Assembly (NCBI RefSeq): GCF_038397755.1
Contig: NZ_CP151637.1
Coordinates: 1,674,001 to 1,738,000 of the forward strand
Reading direction: 5' to 3'
DNA from: Microbacterium sp. LWH7-1.2
Lineage (GTDB): Bacteria > Actinomycetota > Actinomycetes > Actinomycetales > Microbacteriaceae
DNA length: 64,000 bases
A program made the position numbers and the translations under genes. The notes under the pieces are model-generated. The model saw only the letters and a list, made by a program, of their open reading frames with translations, was not told the origin of the DNA and made no database searches. This document shows positions 36,944 through 48,333 of the stretch, piece by piece. Numbering within the stretch: position 1 is the stretch's first letter; the number at the start of each line of letters is the position of its first letter.

Positions 36944-37867
36944 TCACAGCTCCTGTGCGAAGTTGCCCTGCAAGCGCAGGAAGACCCGGTGACTCACGAA
37001 CAGCAGGGCGATGCCGATGAGGAGGGCTACGGTGAGGCGCAGAAGCAGGTCCGGGGGCTGGGGGACGTCCTCGCCGGCGACCCAGAACGCCTTCTGGAAT
37101 CCGATGACCGCCAGGGTCAGGGGATTATTGGTGTAGATGTCGAGCAGGATCGGGTAGGACTTGAGCTGCTCGCTGACCATCTGCCAGGAGTAGACCACGG
37201 GGCTGGCCCAGAAGAGCAGCATCGTCCCGAGCTCGACGAGGTACTGAACGTCGCGCAGATAGACGTTCAACGAGCTGAAGAGCAACCCGAGCGCTGTGCC
37301 GTAGACCACGAGCACCGCGAGTGCCGGGATTACATAGAAGAACTGCAGATGCAGCGGCGGCTTGCCTACCAGCACGGTCGCCCCCAGCAGCACGACGATC
37401 TGGATCATGAAGTTGAACAGCGCGGAGCCGACGCTCGCGAGTGGGAACACCTCGCGAGGGACGTAGACCTTCTTGACCAGACCCGCGTTTCCGAGGATGG
37501 AGCCGGTGGCGCCCACGACGATCTCAGTGAACAGCCCCATCGCCGTCAGTCCGGCGAAGATGTACACCGCGAAGTCCGGGATGCCGCGTGCTGCGGCGAG
37601 AAATTGGCCGACGACGACGAAATAGATGCCGAGCTGCATCAGGGGCCGCGCAAGCGACCAGAAGAACCCGAGGGTGGAGTCCTTGTAGCGGGCCTTGAGG
37701 TCGCGGCGGATCAGGAGGTCGAGCATCTCGCGATGCGACAGGATGGCGCGCATCGACCCCCAGAGCTCGCGCGGCCGGAGGCCGGTCGCCGCGCCCACCG
37801 AGCGCATTGGGAGTGCTTCGATGCGCGCGAAGCGCGCGGCTGCGCTCGAATCGGACGAAGTGGACAT
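36944..37867 (-). CDS. ABC transporter permease, polysaccharide export (Wzm type)
   Basis: The 307-residue protein has a soluble N-terminal stretch of about 50 residues, the amphipathic segment LIRRDLKARYKDSTLGFFWS and six membrane helices, as in Wzm/RfbD. The loop LFWASPVVYSWQMVSEQLKS is characteristic. It pairs with the Wzt that follows 4 bp later. The ATG at 37867 has a -10 box TAGGAT seven bases upstream (minus strand), indicating a leaderless start; the longer frame adds 11 unconserved residues. It is only distantly similar to the first Wzm at 27077, so the two exporters are not a recent duplication. Confidence 0.9.
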   Translation of the reverse strand: MSTSSDSSAAARFARIEALPMRSVGAATGLRPRELWGSMRAILSHREMLDLLIRRDLKARYKDSTLGFFWSLARPLMQLGIYFVVVGQFLAAARGIPDFAVYIFAGLTAMGLFTEIVVGATGSILGNAGLVKKVYVPREVFPLASVGSALFNFMIQIVVLLGATVLVGKPPLHLQFFYVIPALAVLVVYGTALGLLFSSLNVYLRDVQYLVELGTMLLFWASPVVYSWQMVSEQLKSYPILLDIYTNNPLTLAVIGFQKAFWVAGEDVPQPPDLLLRLTVALLIGIALLFVSHRVFLRLQGNFAQEL

Positions 37868-37909
37868 CCTCACGATCCTACCGTCCGGCTTCCTGAGCAA
37901 CCGCCGGGC

Positions 37910-39826
37910 TCAGCGTGGCGGCCGGAGGATCCGGCGCAGGCCTCTGCCGAGCGGTGTGTCACGGCCGACGACCCGACGCAGCGCCGCTCCGGTCCCCGGG
38001 TGATGGAGTCTCAGGTACATCCGCGCGAAGTCTATGAGCCGGCCCTCGCCGACGTTGCCGGCGCCGCGCAGGTAGTGGATGGCGTCGAGCGTGTCGCCTG
38101 GCAGCGTCGCGCTCAGCTGGTCCAGCTTGTACTCCAGAGCGGTGTGGCTGATGGCCATGTACTCGGCGTTCGCCGCTGTGCGCGTGTGGAAACCGAGCTC
38201 GCCCGCGGCGTAGGACGGCATCCGCTCCAGGACGTGGGCGAGCCCCCCGTCCTCATACGCCGCCGCACCGCCGAACTGCTCGTAGTTCCAGGGCTCTTGC
38301 ACCAGCAGGCGCAGCGCTTCGGGCCGGGCGATGAACATCGATCCGAATGGGGCCAACGGCGAGACGTCATCCAGCGGCACCTTGATGCTGAGCCTCGCAC
38401 AGAGCTCGGCCACGCCCTTCTTGTTCGCCCACCAGGCGCGCCCCATCGTGGGGTAGCCGATGTGGATCATCGGGGGATACACGATGCCGAGGCCCGGTTC
38501 CTTCTGGAACAGCGCGATCAGATTGGCGGTGTATCCCGGGCTGTCCAGCAGGTTGCGCAGCTGCTGGTCCTTGAAATGCCGGCCGATGTTGAATCCGTCC
38601 TGCGGCGTCTTCTTGGAGTGGAGCTTCACCACGAGGTCGTACTCGCCGCCCAGCAGGACGTCGCGACATCCGACGAGGAAGGCGCTCTGGTCGCGGCCGT
38701 CGTTGGAGTGCACGACGCGGATGTCAACGGCTCCGCGAGGGGTGCCGCGCTGCTCGATGAACTGACGGATGCGAGCGGCCCGTTCGCTGTCGACGGTGGT
38801 GACCACGAGATCGTAGGCGCCCGGCAGCGTGTCGAGCCGGTCCAGCATCTCGTTCGTCATCTCCACGTAGAAGATGTGCGCAACAGCCACCGTCCGCAGC
38901 GGTGCGCCGCCGTTGTACGAGACGTCGACGTCCGGAAGCACCTCGAGCATGCCGGCATCCGCGTTCAGCACCTTCGGCTCGACGTTCCGCGCCAGGTTCT
39001 GCCAGAAGATCGGCATCGGGTAACCGTACGCGGCGACGGCATCGACGAGCTCGCGGCCGACGACGGCGTGACGGTCGAGGAACGGCGGGTAGTGGAAGAA
39101 GGGGCGTCGCTTGATGACGGGGCATCCGTCCGCCAGCAACAGGTCCGCGTTGAAGAGTGCGGGGTGGTCGGTCGGGTAGTCCGCCGACGAGAATGCGACG
39201 GCGTGCGAGAACCCGCGCGTGGCGAAGTGATGGGTGAAGACCGCTTCGTGCTTGAGCACAGCGTCGAAGTAGGACGGCATCTCGGGAAGATCCCGCCAGT
39301 AGTCCCGCCAGGCCTCCGACAGGAACATGCTGCGCCGCACCGCGATCCAGAACGACTGCAGGTGGTAGTGGAGCACGCCCTTCTTCGTGAACGGATTGGG
39401 CTCTTCGCGGGCGTGGTCGGTCATCCCCCAGAAGTGTGCGGGCTGATGCGCCATGCGCTCGAGCACCGGCCGGTAGGGGCGAACGGGACCGAACCACGTG
39501 TCATTCGTGAAGATGATCTCGTCGTAATCGGCGACGGCTTCGCCGAGGTGGTCCAGCGCCGCCTTGTGCGCCCAGATGTCGAATCCGCTGTTCGGTCGGA
39601 CGAGGATCTCGTCGGCGACCGGCTCGAGCCGCGCCCGGCCGTGCGCCGAGAGCTCGCCGTTGACCACGACGAGGATGTGCGCGGCGTCATCGCGGAGGCC
39701 CTGCAGCGCGAACGGGATGTAGTCGTCCACATCACCACGGCGGTCCCAGACGACGTAGACGACGAGACGTCGTCCGTCGCTGGGGAAGGTCTGCGCGGCC
39801 GGGACGACCGATCCGTCACTGACCAC
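37910..39826 (-). CDS. Rhamnan synthesis protein F (RgpF)-like glycosyltransferase
   Basis: The 638-residue protein matches the rhamnan synthesis F family. The N-terminal half has ILVVVNGELSAHGRARLEP, RPNSGFDIWAHKAALDHLG and YDEIIFTNDTWFGPVRPY. The C-terminal half has HIFYVEMTNEMLDRLDTLP, YDLVVKLHSKKTPQDG and PPMIHIGYPTMGRAWWANK, which are hallmark RgpF segments. In streptococci RgpF extends or branches a rhamnose polymer. No signal peptide or membrane helix is present, so it acts at the cytoplasmic face. The GTG start lies three bases after the rmlA stop codon, making rmlA-rgpF a coupled pair and tying the enzyme to dTDP-rhamnose. Confidence 0.88.
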   Translation of the reverse strand: MVSDGSVVPAAQTFPSDGRRLVVYVVWDRRGDVDDYIPFALQGLRDDAAHILVVVNGELSAHGRARLEPVADEILVRPNSGFDIWAHKAALDHLGEAVADYDEIIFTNDTWFGPVRPYRPVLERMAHQPAHFWGMTDHAREEPNPFTKKGVLHYHLQSFWIAVRRSMFLSEAWRDYWRDLPEMPSYFDAVLKHEAVFTHHFATRGFSHAVAFSSADYPTDHPALFNADLLLADGCPVIKRRPFFHYPPFLDRHAVVGRELVDAVAAYGYPMPIFWQNLARNVEPKVLNADAGMLEVLPDVDVSYNGGAPLRTVAVAHIFYVEMTNEMLDRLDTLPGAYDLVVTTVDSERAARIRQFIEQRGTPRGAVDIRVVHSNDGRDQSAFLVGCRDVLLGGEYDLVVKLHSKKTPQDGFNIGRHFKDQQLRNLLDSPGYTANLIALFQKEPGLGIVYPPMIHIGYPTMGRAWWANKKGVAELCARLSIKVPLDDVSPLAPFGSMFIARPEALRLLVQEPWNYEQFGGAAAYEDGGLAHVLERMPSYAAGELGFHTRTAANAEYMAISHTALEYKLDQLSATLPGDTLDAIHYLRGAGNVGEGRLIDFARMYLRLHHPGTGAALRRVVGRDTPLGRGLRRILRPPR

Positions 39827-39829
39827 GGA

Positions 39830-40702
39830 TCAACGCAGCCGCTGCTCGAGCGCCTTGAGCAGGTAGGCGCCGTAGCCGCTCTTGACGAGCGGCTCTGCCC
39901 GCTGCCGGAGCTCGTCATCGGTGAGGAATCCCATCCGCCAAGCGACCTCTTCGGGACAGCCGATCGACAGGCCCTGCCGCTTCTCGACCGTGCGGATGAA
40001 GTCGGTGGCCTCGGCAAGGGAGTCGAACGTGCCGGTGTCGAGCCAGGCCGTGCCGCGGGGCAGCAGCTCCACCTTGAGCGACCCGCGCCGAAGATACTCG
40101 AGGTTCACGTCGGTGATCTCGAGCTCGCCGCGCGGCGAGGGGGTGAGGTTCTTCGCGATCTCCACCACGTCGTTGTCGTAGAAATACAGGCCCGGCACCG
40201 CGTAGCTGCTCTTGGGCTGCGCGGGCTTCTCCTCCAGCGAGACGACGCGGCCTTCGCGGTCGAACTCGACGACCCCGTATGCGGTCGCATCGTCGACCCA
40301 GTAGCCGAACACCACTCCGCCGGTCAGATCCGTGTACTGGCGAAGACGGGTGCCCATGCCCTGGCCATAGAAGATGTTGTCGCCCAGGACCAGCGCGGCG
40401 GAGTCGGATCCGATGTGATCCTCGCCGAGGATGAATGCCTGCGCGAGGCCGTCGGGCGACGGCTGAGTCTTGTAGGTGAGCGAGACGCCGAACCGCTCGC
40501 CGTCGCCGAGCAGTCGCTGGAACTGCTCGGAGTCCTGTGGCGTCGTGATGATGAGGATGTCCTGGATACCTGCCAGAAGCAGCGTCGACAGCGGGTAGTA
40601 GATCATCGGCTTGTCGTAGACGGGGACGAGCTGCTTAGAGATGCCGAGGGTGATCGGGTGAAGCCGGGAACCTGTGCCGCCCGCCAGGATGATGCCACGC
40701 AT
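39830..40702 (-). CDS. rmlA: Glucose-1-phosphate thymidylyltransferase
   Basis: The 290-residue enzyme makes dTDP-glucose from dTTP and glucose-1-phosphate, the first step to dTDP-L-rhamnose. It begins [19 protein letters not shown], the nucleotidyltransferase loop, followed by [47 protein letters not shown] and [14 protein letters not shown], all strongly conserved in RmlA. The gene is separated from rmlB and rmlCD by three glycosyltransferase genes and a GT2. A 57-bp gap upstream holds no evident -10 box; cotranscription with the upstream GT gene is possible. Confidence 0.97.
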   Translation of the reverse strand: MRGIILAGGTGSRLHPITLGISKQLVPVYDKPMIYYPLSTLLLAGIQDILIITTPQDSEQFQRLLGDGERFGVSLTYKTQPSPDGLAQAFILGEDHIGSDSAALVLGDNIFYGQGMGTRLRQYTDLTGGVVFGYWVDDATAYGVVEFDREGRVVSLEEKPAQPKSSYAVPGLYFYDNDVVEIAKNLTPSPRGELEITDVNLEYLRRGSLKVELLPRGTAWLDTGTFDSLAEATDFIRTVEKRQGLSIGCPEEVAWRMGFLTDDELRQRAEPLVKSGYGAYLLKALEQRLR

Positions 40703-40759
40703 GACGTCAAGTCTCGCTGATGGGGAGGGCTGCTCAAAACTCGCTGCGGCCGTGACCCG

Positions 40760-42571
40760 TCACACGGGCGACTGCGAGAAGTCCAGCAGCGCATCGGCGA
40801 AGGCACGCGCCGCGGCCTCGGCTGCGCGGGTCGCCGATGCATGTCCGTTCCGCCGCAGCTCGCTCCACACGCCGTCGTCGCCGAGCGCGTCGTCGAGGGA
40901 ACGGCGGAGCTGGTCGAGGTCTCCCCGCGCGAAGAGAAGCGCGTTGTACCCGTCGAGCACCTCGTGCGAGAGCCGGCCCTCCACCGGTGCGAGATAGACG
41001 CCGCCGAGCGACATGAGCGCGAACGGGAGCAGACTCGACTGCTGCTCTGCGAAGTTCACGACTGCGCGGGGACGCACGGCGGCGACGTCCTCGGGTGACG
41101 ATCCGGCGTCCAAGTGGACCGTGCGCATGCCCCGCGCCGCGCCCGCCGCCTCGACGGCCTGCCGCTCCCCCGCCTCCGCCGCGATCGTGACGACGGCATC
41201 GTCGGCCGCGTCGGGAAGCGGCGCCGGCGCGAGGGCGGGCGGGATGCGGCGACGCGTCTCCCAGGCCGACTCGGCCTGGAGCTGCGCGGCCGTCCATCGA
41301 TTGGGCGCGATGTAGTCGAACTCCGGCCGGTAGCCCGCGATGATCCGGACCTGCTCGGCGACGTCGTGCGGGTGCCAGATACTCTCGACCGCCGGCAGCA
41401 GGTAGACCGGAAGCGCTCCCGCGGTCGAGGCGAGCCACACTGTCTCCGCGGCCGTGCGATCGCAGGCCACCGCGATGCCCCCGCGCGCAGCGACCTCCGC
41501 GACGAGCTTGTCGTCGGGGACGGCGGCGCCGACTCCCACCTCGCGTACCTCGACGTCGCGTCCGTCGGCGGCAAGAGCTGATGCGAGCGCCGCGGCATAG
41601 CGGCGCCAGAGCGGATCGGAGTCGGCGCCGACCAGCAGGTCGACAGGCGCGTGCGTCCCGCGACGGCGGGCGAGGAAGTCCTCCTCCCACCGACGCCAGA
41701 ACCGGCGCATCGACGCCAGTTCCCGTTGCCCCTGACTGTAGCCGCGCGAAGCGGATTCATGATGGACGAGCATCGCGGCAGGCTGGTAGAAGCACCGGAT
41801 GCCTCGTTCCCACGCGCGCAGACCGTAGTCGACGTCTTCGAAGCCCAGCCAGAACTCGTCGTCGAGCAGCCCGACGCGTTCGAACGCCTCCCGAGTGATG
41901 TAGACGCACGCGCCGGAGATCGATCGGTTGTAGCCTGCGACGTTGGCGGTCGGCTTCGTCGCCGGCGAGCCGACGTGCAGGTGGCCGAACCACTGCGGCG
42001 CGAGGAGCCGCGCGTAGTAGGTCCCCCCGTATTGGATGCGGCCGTCGGGGTAGACGAGCTTCGGGCTCACCATGCCGATCGCGGGGTCGAGCGCGTAGGC
42101 GGAGTACTGGAGCGCTTCGAGCCAACCAGGCTTGGCGACGATGTCGCTGTTGAGAAGGATGATGTCGTGCTGCGCCTGCTCCATGCCGACGTTGACCGTT
42201 CCGGCGAAGCCGAGGCGCCGGTCCTTGAGGACCACCCGCACCCGGTCGGACTCGAACTGCTTGAGCTGGTCGGCCACGCCTGCATCGATGAAGTCGTCGA
42301 CGATGATGACCTCATAATCGGCGCCGCGGCAGGTCTCCTCGATGCTCGCGAGGGCCTCCGCCAGTAGGGGCACGTCGTTGTAGCTCGGGATGACGATGCT
42401 CACCGGTCGTGCGTTGTCGGCGAACCACGCGACCATCTCCCGGTTCGCGGTGATCCCCCGCGTGTTGAGATCATAGGAGCGTTCAGTCCTGGCCGAACGG
42501 ATGCGAGCCTTGACGGGATGGGGCAGCTTTGCGATTGCGCGGCGAGCGATGCGCGCGGGGATGTCTGACAT
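40760..42571 (-). CDS. Two-domain glycosyltransferase: GT2 plus degenerate GT-B-like half
   Basis: The 603-residue protein has an N-terminal GT2 domain (about residues 50-300). VSIVIPSYNDVPLLAEALAS, DRRLGFAGTVNVGMEQAQHD, the LLNSDIVAKPGWLEAL metal site, ISGACVYITREAFERVGLLD and FWLGFEDVDYGLRAWERGI are clear. The C-terminal half (about 320-600) has a GT-B-like pattern, with VDLLVGADSDPLWRRYAAAL and, near the end, GVYLAPVEGRLSHEVLDGY followed by DLDQLRRSLDDALGD, but lacks the E-x7-E motif. It may be a structural or acceptor-binding module. The ATG at 42571 begins a basic N-terminal helix. It is divergent from the GT4 gene at 42608. Confidence 0.82.
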   Translation of the reverse strand: MSDIPARIARRAIAKLPHPVKARIRSARTERSYDLNTRGITANREMVAWFADNARPVSIVIPSYNDVPLLAEALASIEETCRGADYEVIIVDDFIDAGVADQLKQFESDRVRVVLKDRRLGFAGTVNVGMEQAQHDIILLNSDIVAKPGWLEALQYSAYALDPAIGMVSPKLVYPDGRIQYGGTYYARLLAPQWFGHLHVGSPATKPTANVAGYNRSISGACVYITREAFERVGLLDDEFWLGFEDVDYGLRAWERGIRCFYQPAAMLVHHESASRGYSQGQRELASMRRFWRRWEEDFLARRRGTHAPVDLLVGADSDPLWRRYAAALASALAADGRDVEVREVGVGAAVPDDKLVAEVAARGGIAVACDRTAAETVWLASTAGALPVYLLPAVESIWHPHDVAEQVRIIAGYRPEFDYIAPNRWTAAQLQAESAWETRRRIPPALAPAPLPDAADDAVVTIAAEAGERQAVEAAGAARGMRTVHLDAGSSPEDVAAVRPRAVVNFAEQQSSLLPFALMSLGGVYLAPVEGRLSHEVLDGYNALLFARGDLDQLRRSLDDALGDDGVWSELRRNGHASATRAAEAAARAFADALLDFSQSPV

Positions 42572-42607
42572 GAAGACGCGATCCACTCGACGAAATTCGG
42601 AACTCCC

Positions 42608-44026
42608 ATGGTAACGACTCCTCCTCCCGTCTCCTCGCGCCGCCCCCGTGTCGTCGTCGTCACCGCCGACGTCGTGGGCGCTCGCATGGCAGGTCCCGGC
42701 ATCCGTTTCGTGGAGATCGCGACCCAGCTGACTCAAGTGGCGGACGTCACTCTCGCGGTCGGTATCGAGGGGAGCGATGTCGGAAGCCTGAGCGGCCGTG
42801 GCTTCTCGGTGCGGGAGTTCCGCGGTCGGGACGAGCTCGTGGCCCTCGTGAGCTCCCACGACATCGCGTTCTGCCAGCTCATCGACGACGAGGTCGTCCG
42901 CCAGGGCGCCGCTGCGGGATGCCGCTTCATCTTCGATCTCTACAACGCCCTGCCGGCCGAGGCGATCGGGGCCGAGCGCATCGGGGGCTTCGACACGCAG
43001 CCCGAGATGGATGAAGTCTTCAACGACGTGCTGTCGTTCTTCCGCTTCTGCATGCGCGCCGGCAGCTACTTCGTGACGTCCAACGACCGACAGCGCGACT
43101 TCTGGGTCGGATTCATGATGTCTGCTGGCGGCCTGCTGCCGAGCGAGCTGCGGGGGCGCCACACCGCGGATCTGATCGGCCTCGTGCCGTTCGGCATGGA
43201 AGACGGGGATCCGCAGAGTGACCGCCGCGCGATTCGTCGCGAGCTGGGCATCAGCGAGGACGACCTGGTGCTGCTGTGGGCAGGCGGCATCTGGGACTGG
43301 TTCGACGCGGAGACACCCATCAGGGCGGTTGCCGAGTTGCGTCGTGAACGCCCCGACGTTCACCTGGTGTTCTACGGCACGACGCATCCGAACTCTCTGA
43401 TCGGCAAGCCCAAGAACGTCGAGCGTGCGGAGGCCCTCGCGCGAGAGCTGGGCGTCTTCGACGCGGGCGTACACTTCATCGAAGGATGGGTGCCGGCCGA
43501 GGACCGGGCGGCATACCTGTTGGACGCCGATGCCGCCATCTGTGCCCACAAGGCGTCTTTTGAGACCCGCTACGCCTTCCGCACTCGGATCCTCGACCAC
43601 TTCTGGGCGACGCTGCCGAGCATCGTGACGGAGGGCGACTGGTTCTCCGAGTACATCGAGACACGCGGCCTCGGTCCCGTCGTGGGTTACGGCGACGTCG
43701 CGGGCACAGTGGCCGCGATCCGCGAGCTCTCCGATCCGGAGCGACGGGCGGACGTGCGACGCAATGTCGCCGCCATCCGCGAGGAGTGGCGCTGGGCGGC
43801 CACCACCTCCGAGCTCAAGGCGATGGTGGCCGACTGGGAGAGCCGCCTCCTCCCCCGCGCCGTGCCGCCGCGCGAGGACCGCCCGGAGGCGCCGGCGCCC
43901 CCGGTCGGCATGATCGCACGGGCGCGGTCGAGGGCGTCGCGGTCGCCGATCGGCACGGCGTACCGGGGGCTACGTCGTCGGGTCGGAGCGCTCGCGCGCC
44001 GGCTCCGCCACCGGCCGGCCCGCTGA
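42608..44026 (+). CDS. Glycosyltransferase family 4-like
   Basis: The 472-residue GT-B protein starts with RVVVVTADVVGARMAGPGIR, the acceptor-domain loop found in actinobacterial GT4 enzymes. A central VTSNDRQRDFWVGFMMSAG and the donor-domain LLWAGGIWDWFDAETPIRAV, VHLVFYGTTHPN and HKASFETRYAFRTRILDHFW follow. The last match resembles GT1/GT4 proteins in rhamnose-rich glycan loci. The C-terminal 50 residues are Arg/Pro-rich and probably disordered or membrane-associated. Start at 42608 leaves 36 bp to the divergent GT2 gene. Its 3' end overlaps the next, convergent, gene by 57 bp. Confidence 0.82.
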   Translation: MVTTPPPVSSRRPRVVVVTADVVGARMAGPGIRFVEIATQLTQVADVTLAVGIEGSDVGSLSGRGFSVREFRGRDELVALVSSHDIAFCQLIDDEVVRQGAAAGCRFIFDLYNALPAEAIGAERIGGFDTQPEMDEVFNDVLSFFRFCMRAGSYFVTSNDRQRDFWVGFMMSAGGLLPSELRGRHTADLIGLVPFGMEDGDPQSDRRAIRRELGISEDDLVLLWAGGIWDWFDAETPIRAVAELRRERPDVHLVFYGTTHPNSLIGKPKNVERAEALARELGVFDAGVHFIEGWVPAEDRAAYLLDADAAICAHKASFETRYAFRTRILDHFWATLPSIVTEGDWFSEYIETRGLGPVVGYGDVAGTVAAIRELSDPERRADVRRNVAAIREEWRWAATTSELKAMVADWESRLLPRAVPPREDRPEAPAPPVGMIARARSRASRSPIGTAYRGLRRRVGALARRLRHRPAR

Positions 44027-45970
44027 CCCGGCCGCGACCACGCCCTCGTAGAAGTCGGCCACGGTGTCGAGGACGTCCGGCCAGCGGTAGGCGGCCGCCG
44101 TCGCCAACCCTGCCAGCCGGAGCCGCTCACGCTCCTGCGGGTCGTCGAGCAGACGAACGAGCGCCGCGGCGAGCGCCTTTTCATCGTCCTGAGGCACCAC
44201 GATGCAGTTCTCGCCGTCGCGGCAGAAATCGCGGTTGCCGTGGGAGTCGGTGGTGATGACAGGACAGCCGGCCGCCATCGCTTCGAGGATGGGGAGGCAG
44301 AAGCCCTCGTGGCGCGACGTCTGCACGAAGACGGTCGCCGTGTTGTAGAGCTCGTTCACCTGCTCGTCTCGCGGTCGCACACGGTAGTCGACCATCGGGT
44401 CCACCACGATGTCGGGCTCCGCCCCGAAGAGCAGGAGCTTCGGGCGGGCGTCGCCCAGGCTGCGCCAGGCGCGCTCCGTCATGGCGAAGTTCTTCTGGAA
44501 GAACGAGCGCCCGAGAGCCAGGACCGTGCGCTCCTCGCGCGCCCATCCCGCGATCTCGTGGAAGACGCCCGGGTCGTAGCCGTTGGGGATGAGCGTCGTC
44601 TGGAGGCCCACTTGAGCGAGCTCCTGGCGCTGGTAGCTCGCTTCCGTGAGCGCCAGGTGCTCACGCCGGTAGCTGGCCACCACCGCGGCCTGCGCGGCAG
44701 GGTCGTCCGGATAGAACCACGTCTCGAACTCCTGGACCAGATACACCGGGATGCCGTGGCTCACCGTGGCGAGCCACACGACCTCCGCCGTCTCCCACCA
44801 GGTCGCGACCTTCACGGCGTCCTCGTTGCGCAGCGAGAGCAAGAGGTCTTCGTAGTTGCGGAAGGTGGAGACGGGGACGCGGAGGTCGAACCAGGTGGGC
44901 TCGTCCTGCAGCGACCAGATCTCCACGTCGAACCCTCGGTCGGCGAGCCCGTTCGCCAATTCGAACACGATGCGGATTCCCCCGCTGATGGACGTCGCGT
45001 TGAGCACGAAGATGATGCGGTGGGCTCCGGCATCGGTCGTGGACCGCCGCTCGAGCAGCCATCGACGCTGCTCGCCCTCCAGATGCAGTTCCGGCAGGAC
45101 CCGGACGGGCATGACGGTGCTGCTGAAGCAGAGCGTGCGGAAATTGCCCGCCCATCCGTGTCGGATCAGCCTGCCGACCTGGCTGTCCAGATCCAGGCCG
45201 GCGAGGTGGCGGCGCGCGATGTCGACCCGGTCGATCGCGGCTGAGGTGGCGTACAGGCCGTGTGCCGCCGCGGTCAGCACATAGCGAGGGATGCGGTTCT
45301 GGCCATAGTCGCGCTCGCCCGGGAAGGCCGGCCACACCTCACCCGTGCGCCGGTCGATCTGGTAGCCGGCCGCGACACCCCCGGGAGCGGCGTAGGCCGG
45401 CGTCACGAACCCGATCTCCTGGTCGTGGTGGTACTCGTACGCTGCGTGCTGCAGCTCCACGATCCTCTCGGCGGGCGGCAGCGGCTGGGAGGCATCGATG
45501 AGGACGAGGTCCCACCTGCGGCGCTCGCGATGCATCCAGTCGTGGATCTCCGCCAGGTCGATGCCTGGCGCGGCTCCCATGCCTGCGGCGACGGTATAGG
45601 CGGTGTCGGGGATCTCGCCCGCGTGCGCCGCGATCTCGGGCGCGAGCACGAAATGAGCGCGCAGCAGGCCGTGCGCGCGCCGAAGCCACGCGCGCACGTC
45701 GTCGACGGGGGTGCCGTAGACCACGACGACGACGTGCTTCCAGTGGATGCGATGCCATGCGGCGGCCCGCACCGGCGTCAGAGTCGTCGTGACTCCCTGC
45801 GCGTACGTCGCGCCCGGTCCCGGAAGGGCGGTGCGCACGGCGTCGCGATGGCGTGCGTAGCGGCCGGGCCCCAGGCGGAGGAGCAGCGCGGTCTCGCCGA
45901 GCGCACCGGCTCCCCGCTCGGCCATCCGCGCCGCCGCGTGCGCGCCGCGTCTGATGAGCTGCTTCAGCAT
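43970..45970 (-). CDS. Large glycosyltransferase with C-terminal GT4 domain and unrecognised N-terminal domain
   Basis: The 666-residue protein has a C-terminal GT4 domain (about residues 320-640). IIFVLNATSISGGIRIVFEL is the acceptor loop, VLALGRSFFQKNFAMTERAW opens the donor domain and SRHEGFCLPILEAMAAGCPV holds the E-x7-E motif. The N-terminal 300 residues contain a Rossmann-like part with HWKHVVVVVYGTPVDDVRAW and DLVLIDASQPLPPAERI. They look like a second, GT2-like domain without a clear metal-binding DxD; its function is not recognised. The ATG has GGACGGAG upstream. The start at 45970 is 186 bp from the divergent GT2 gene at 46157. The last 57 bp run antisense to the end of the gene at 42608. 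Confidence 0.8.
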   Translation of the reverse strand: MLKQLIRRGAHAAARMAERGAGALGETALLLRLGPGRYARHRDAVRTALPGPGATYAQGVTTTLTPVRAAAWHRIHWKHVVVVVYGTPVDDVRAWLRRAHGLLRAHFVLAPEIAAHAGEIPDTAYTVAAGMGAAPGIDLAEIHDWMHRERRRWDLVLIDASQPLPPAERIVELQHAAYEYHHDQEIGFVTPAYAAPGGVAAGYQIDRRTGEVWPAFPGERDYGQNRIPRYVLTAAAHGLYATSAAIDRVDIARRHLAGLDLDSQVGRLIRHGWAGNFRTLCFSSTVMPVRVLPELHLEGEQRRWLLERRSTTDAGAHRIIFVLNATSISGGIRIVFELANGLADRGFDVEIWSLQDEPTWFDLRVPVSTFRNYEDLLLSLRNEDAVKVATWWETAEVVWLATVSHGIPVYLVQEFETWFYPDDPAAQAAVVASYRREHLALTEASYQRQELAQVGLQTTLIPNGYDPGVFHEIAGWAREERTVLALGRSFFQKNFAMTERAWRSLGDARPKLLLFGAEPDIVVDPMVDYRVRPRDEQVNELYNTATVFVQTSRHEGFCLPILEAMAAGCPVITTDSHGNRDFCRDGENCIVVPQDDEKALAAALVRLLDDPQERERLRLAGLATAAAYRWPDVLDTVADFYEGVVAAGSAGRPVAEPARERSDPTT

Positions 45971-46156
45971 GTTCTCCGTCCAGGTGACTGTGGTCGCAGG
46001 TGACGAGTGTAAGGCGGCCGCCTGTGGCCGCACGTCGGCACCGGGGCCTCCGTCAGGGGCGCGCACGCTCGACGGTATCGTGGATGCCGACCACGTCGGC
46101 GTGGCGCCGCGCAACCCGGGCGCGAGGCGCAGAGCCGGCACGACGAGAGAAAACCA

Positions 46157-48332
<2,176 letters not shown>

Positions 48333-48333
<1 letters not shown>

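Noticed and set aside
36830..40720. 1296-codon plus-strand frame opposite Wzm, RgpF-like and rmlA genes
   Set aside because: It covers several well-supported minus-strand genes and is stop-free only because of base composition; no domain or start signal was found.
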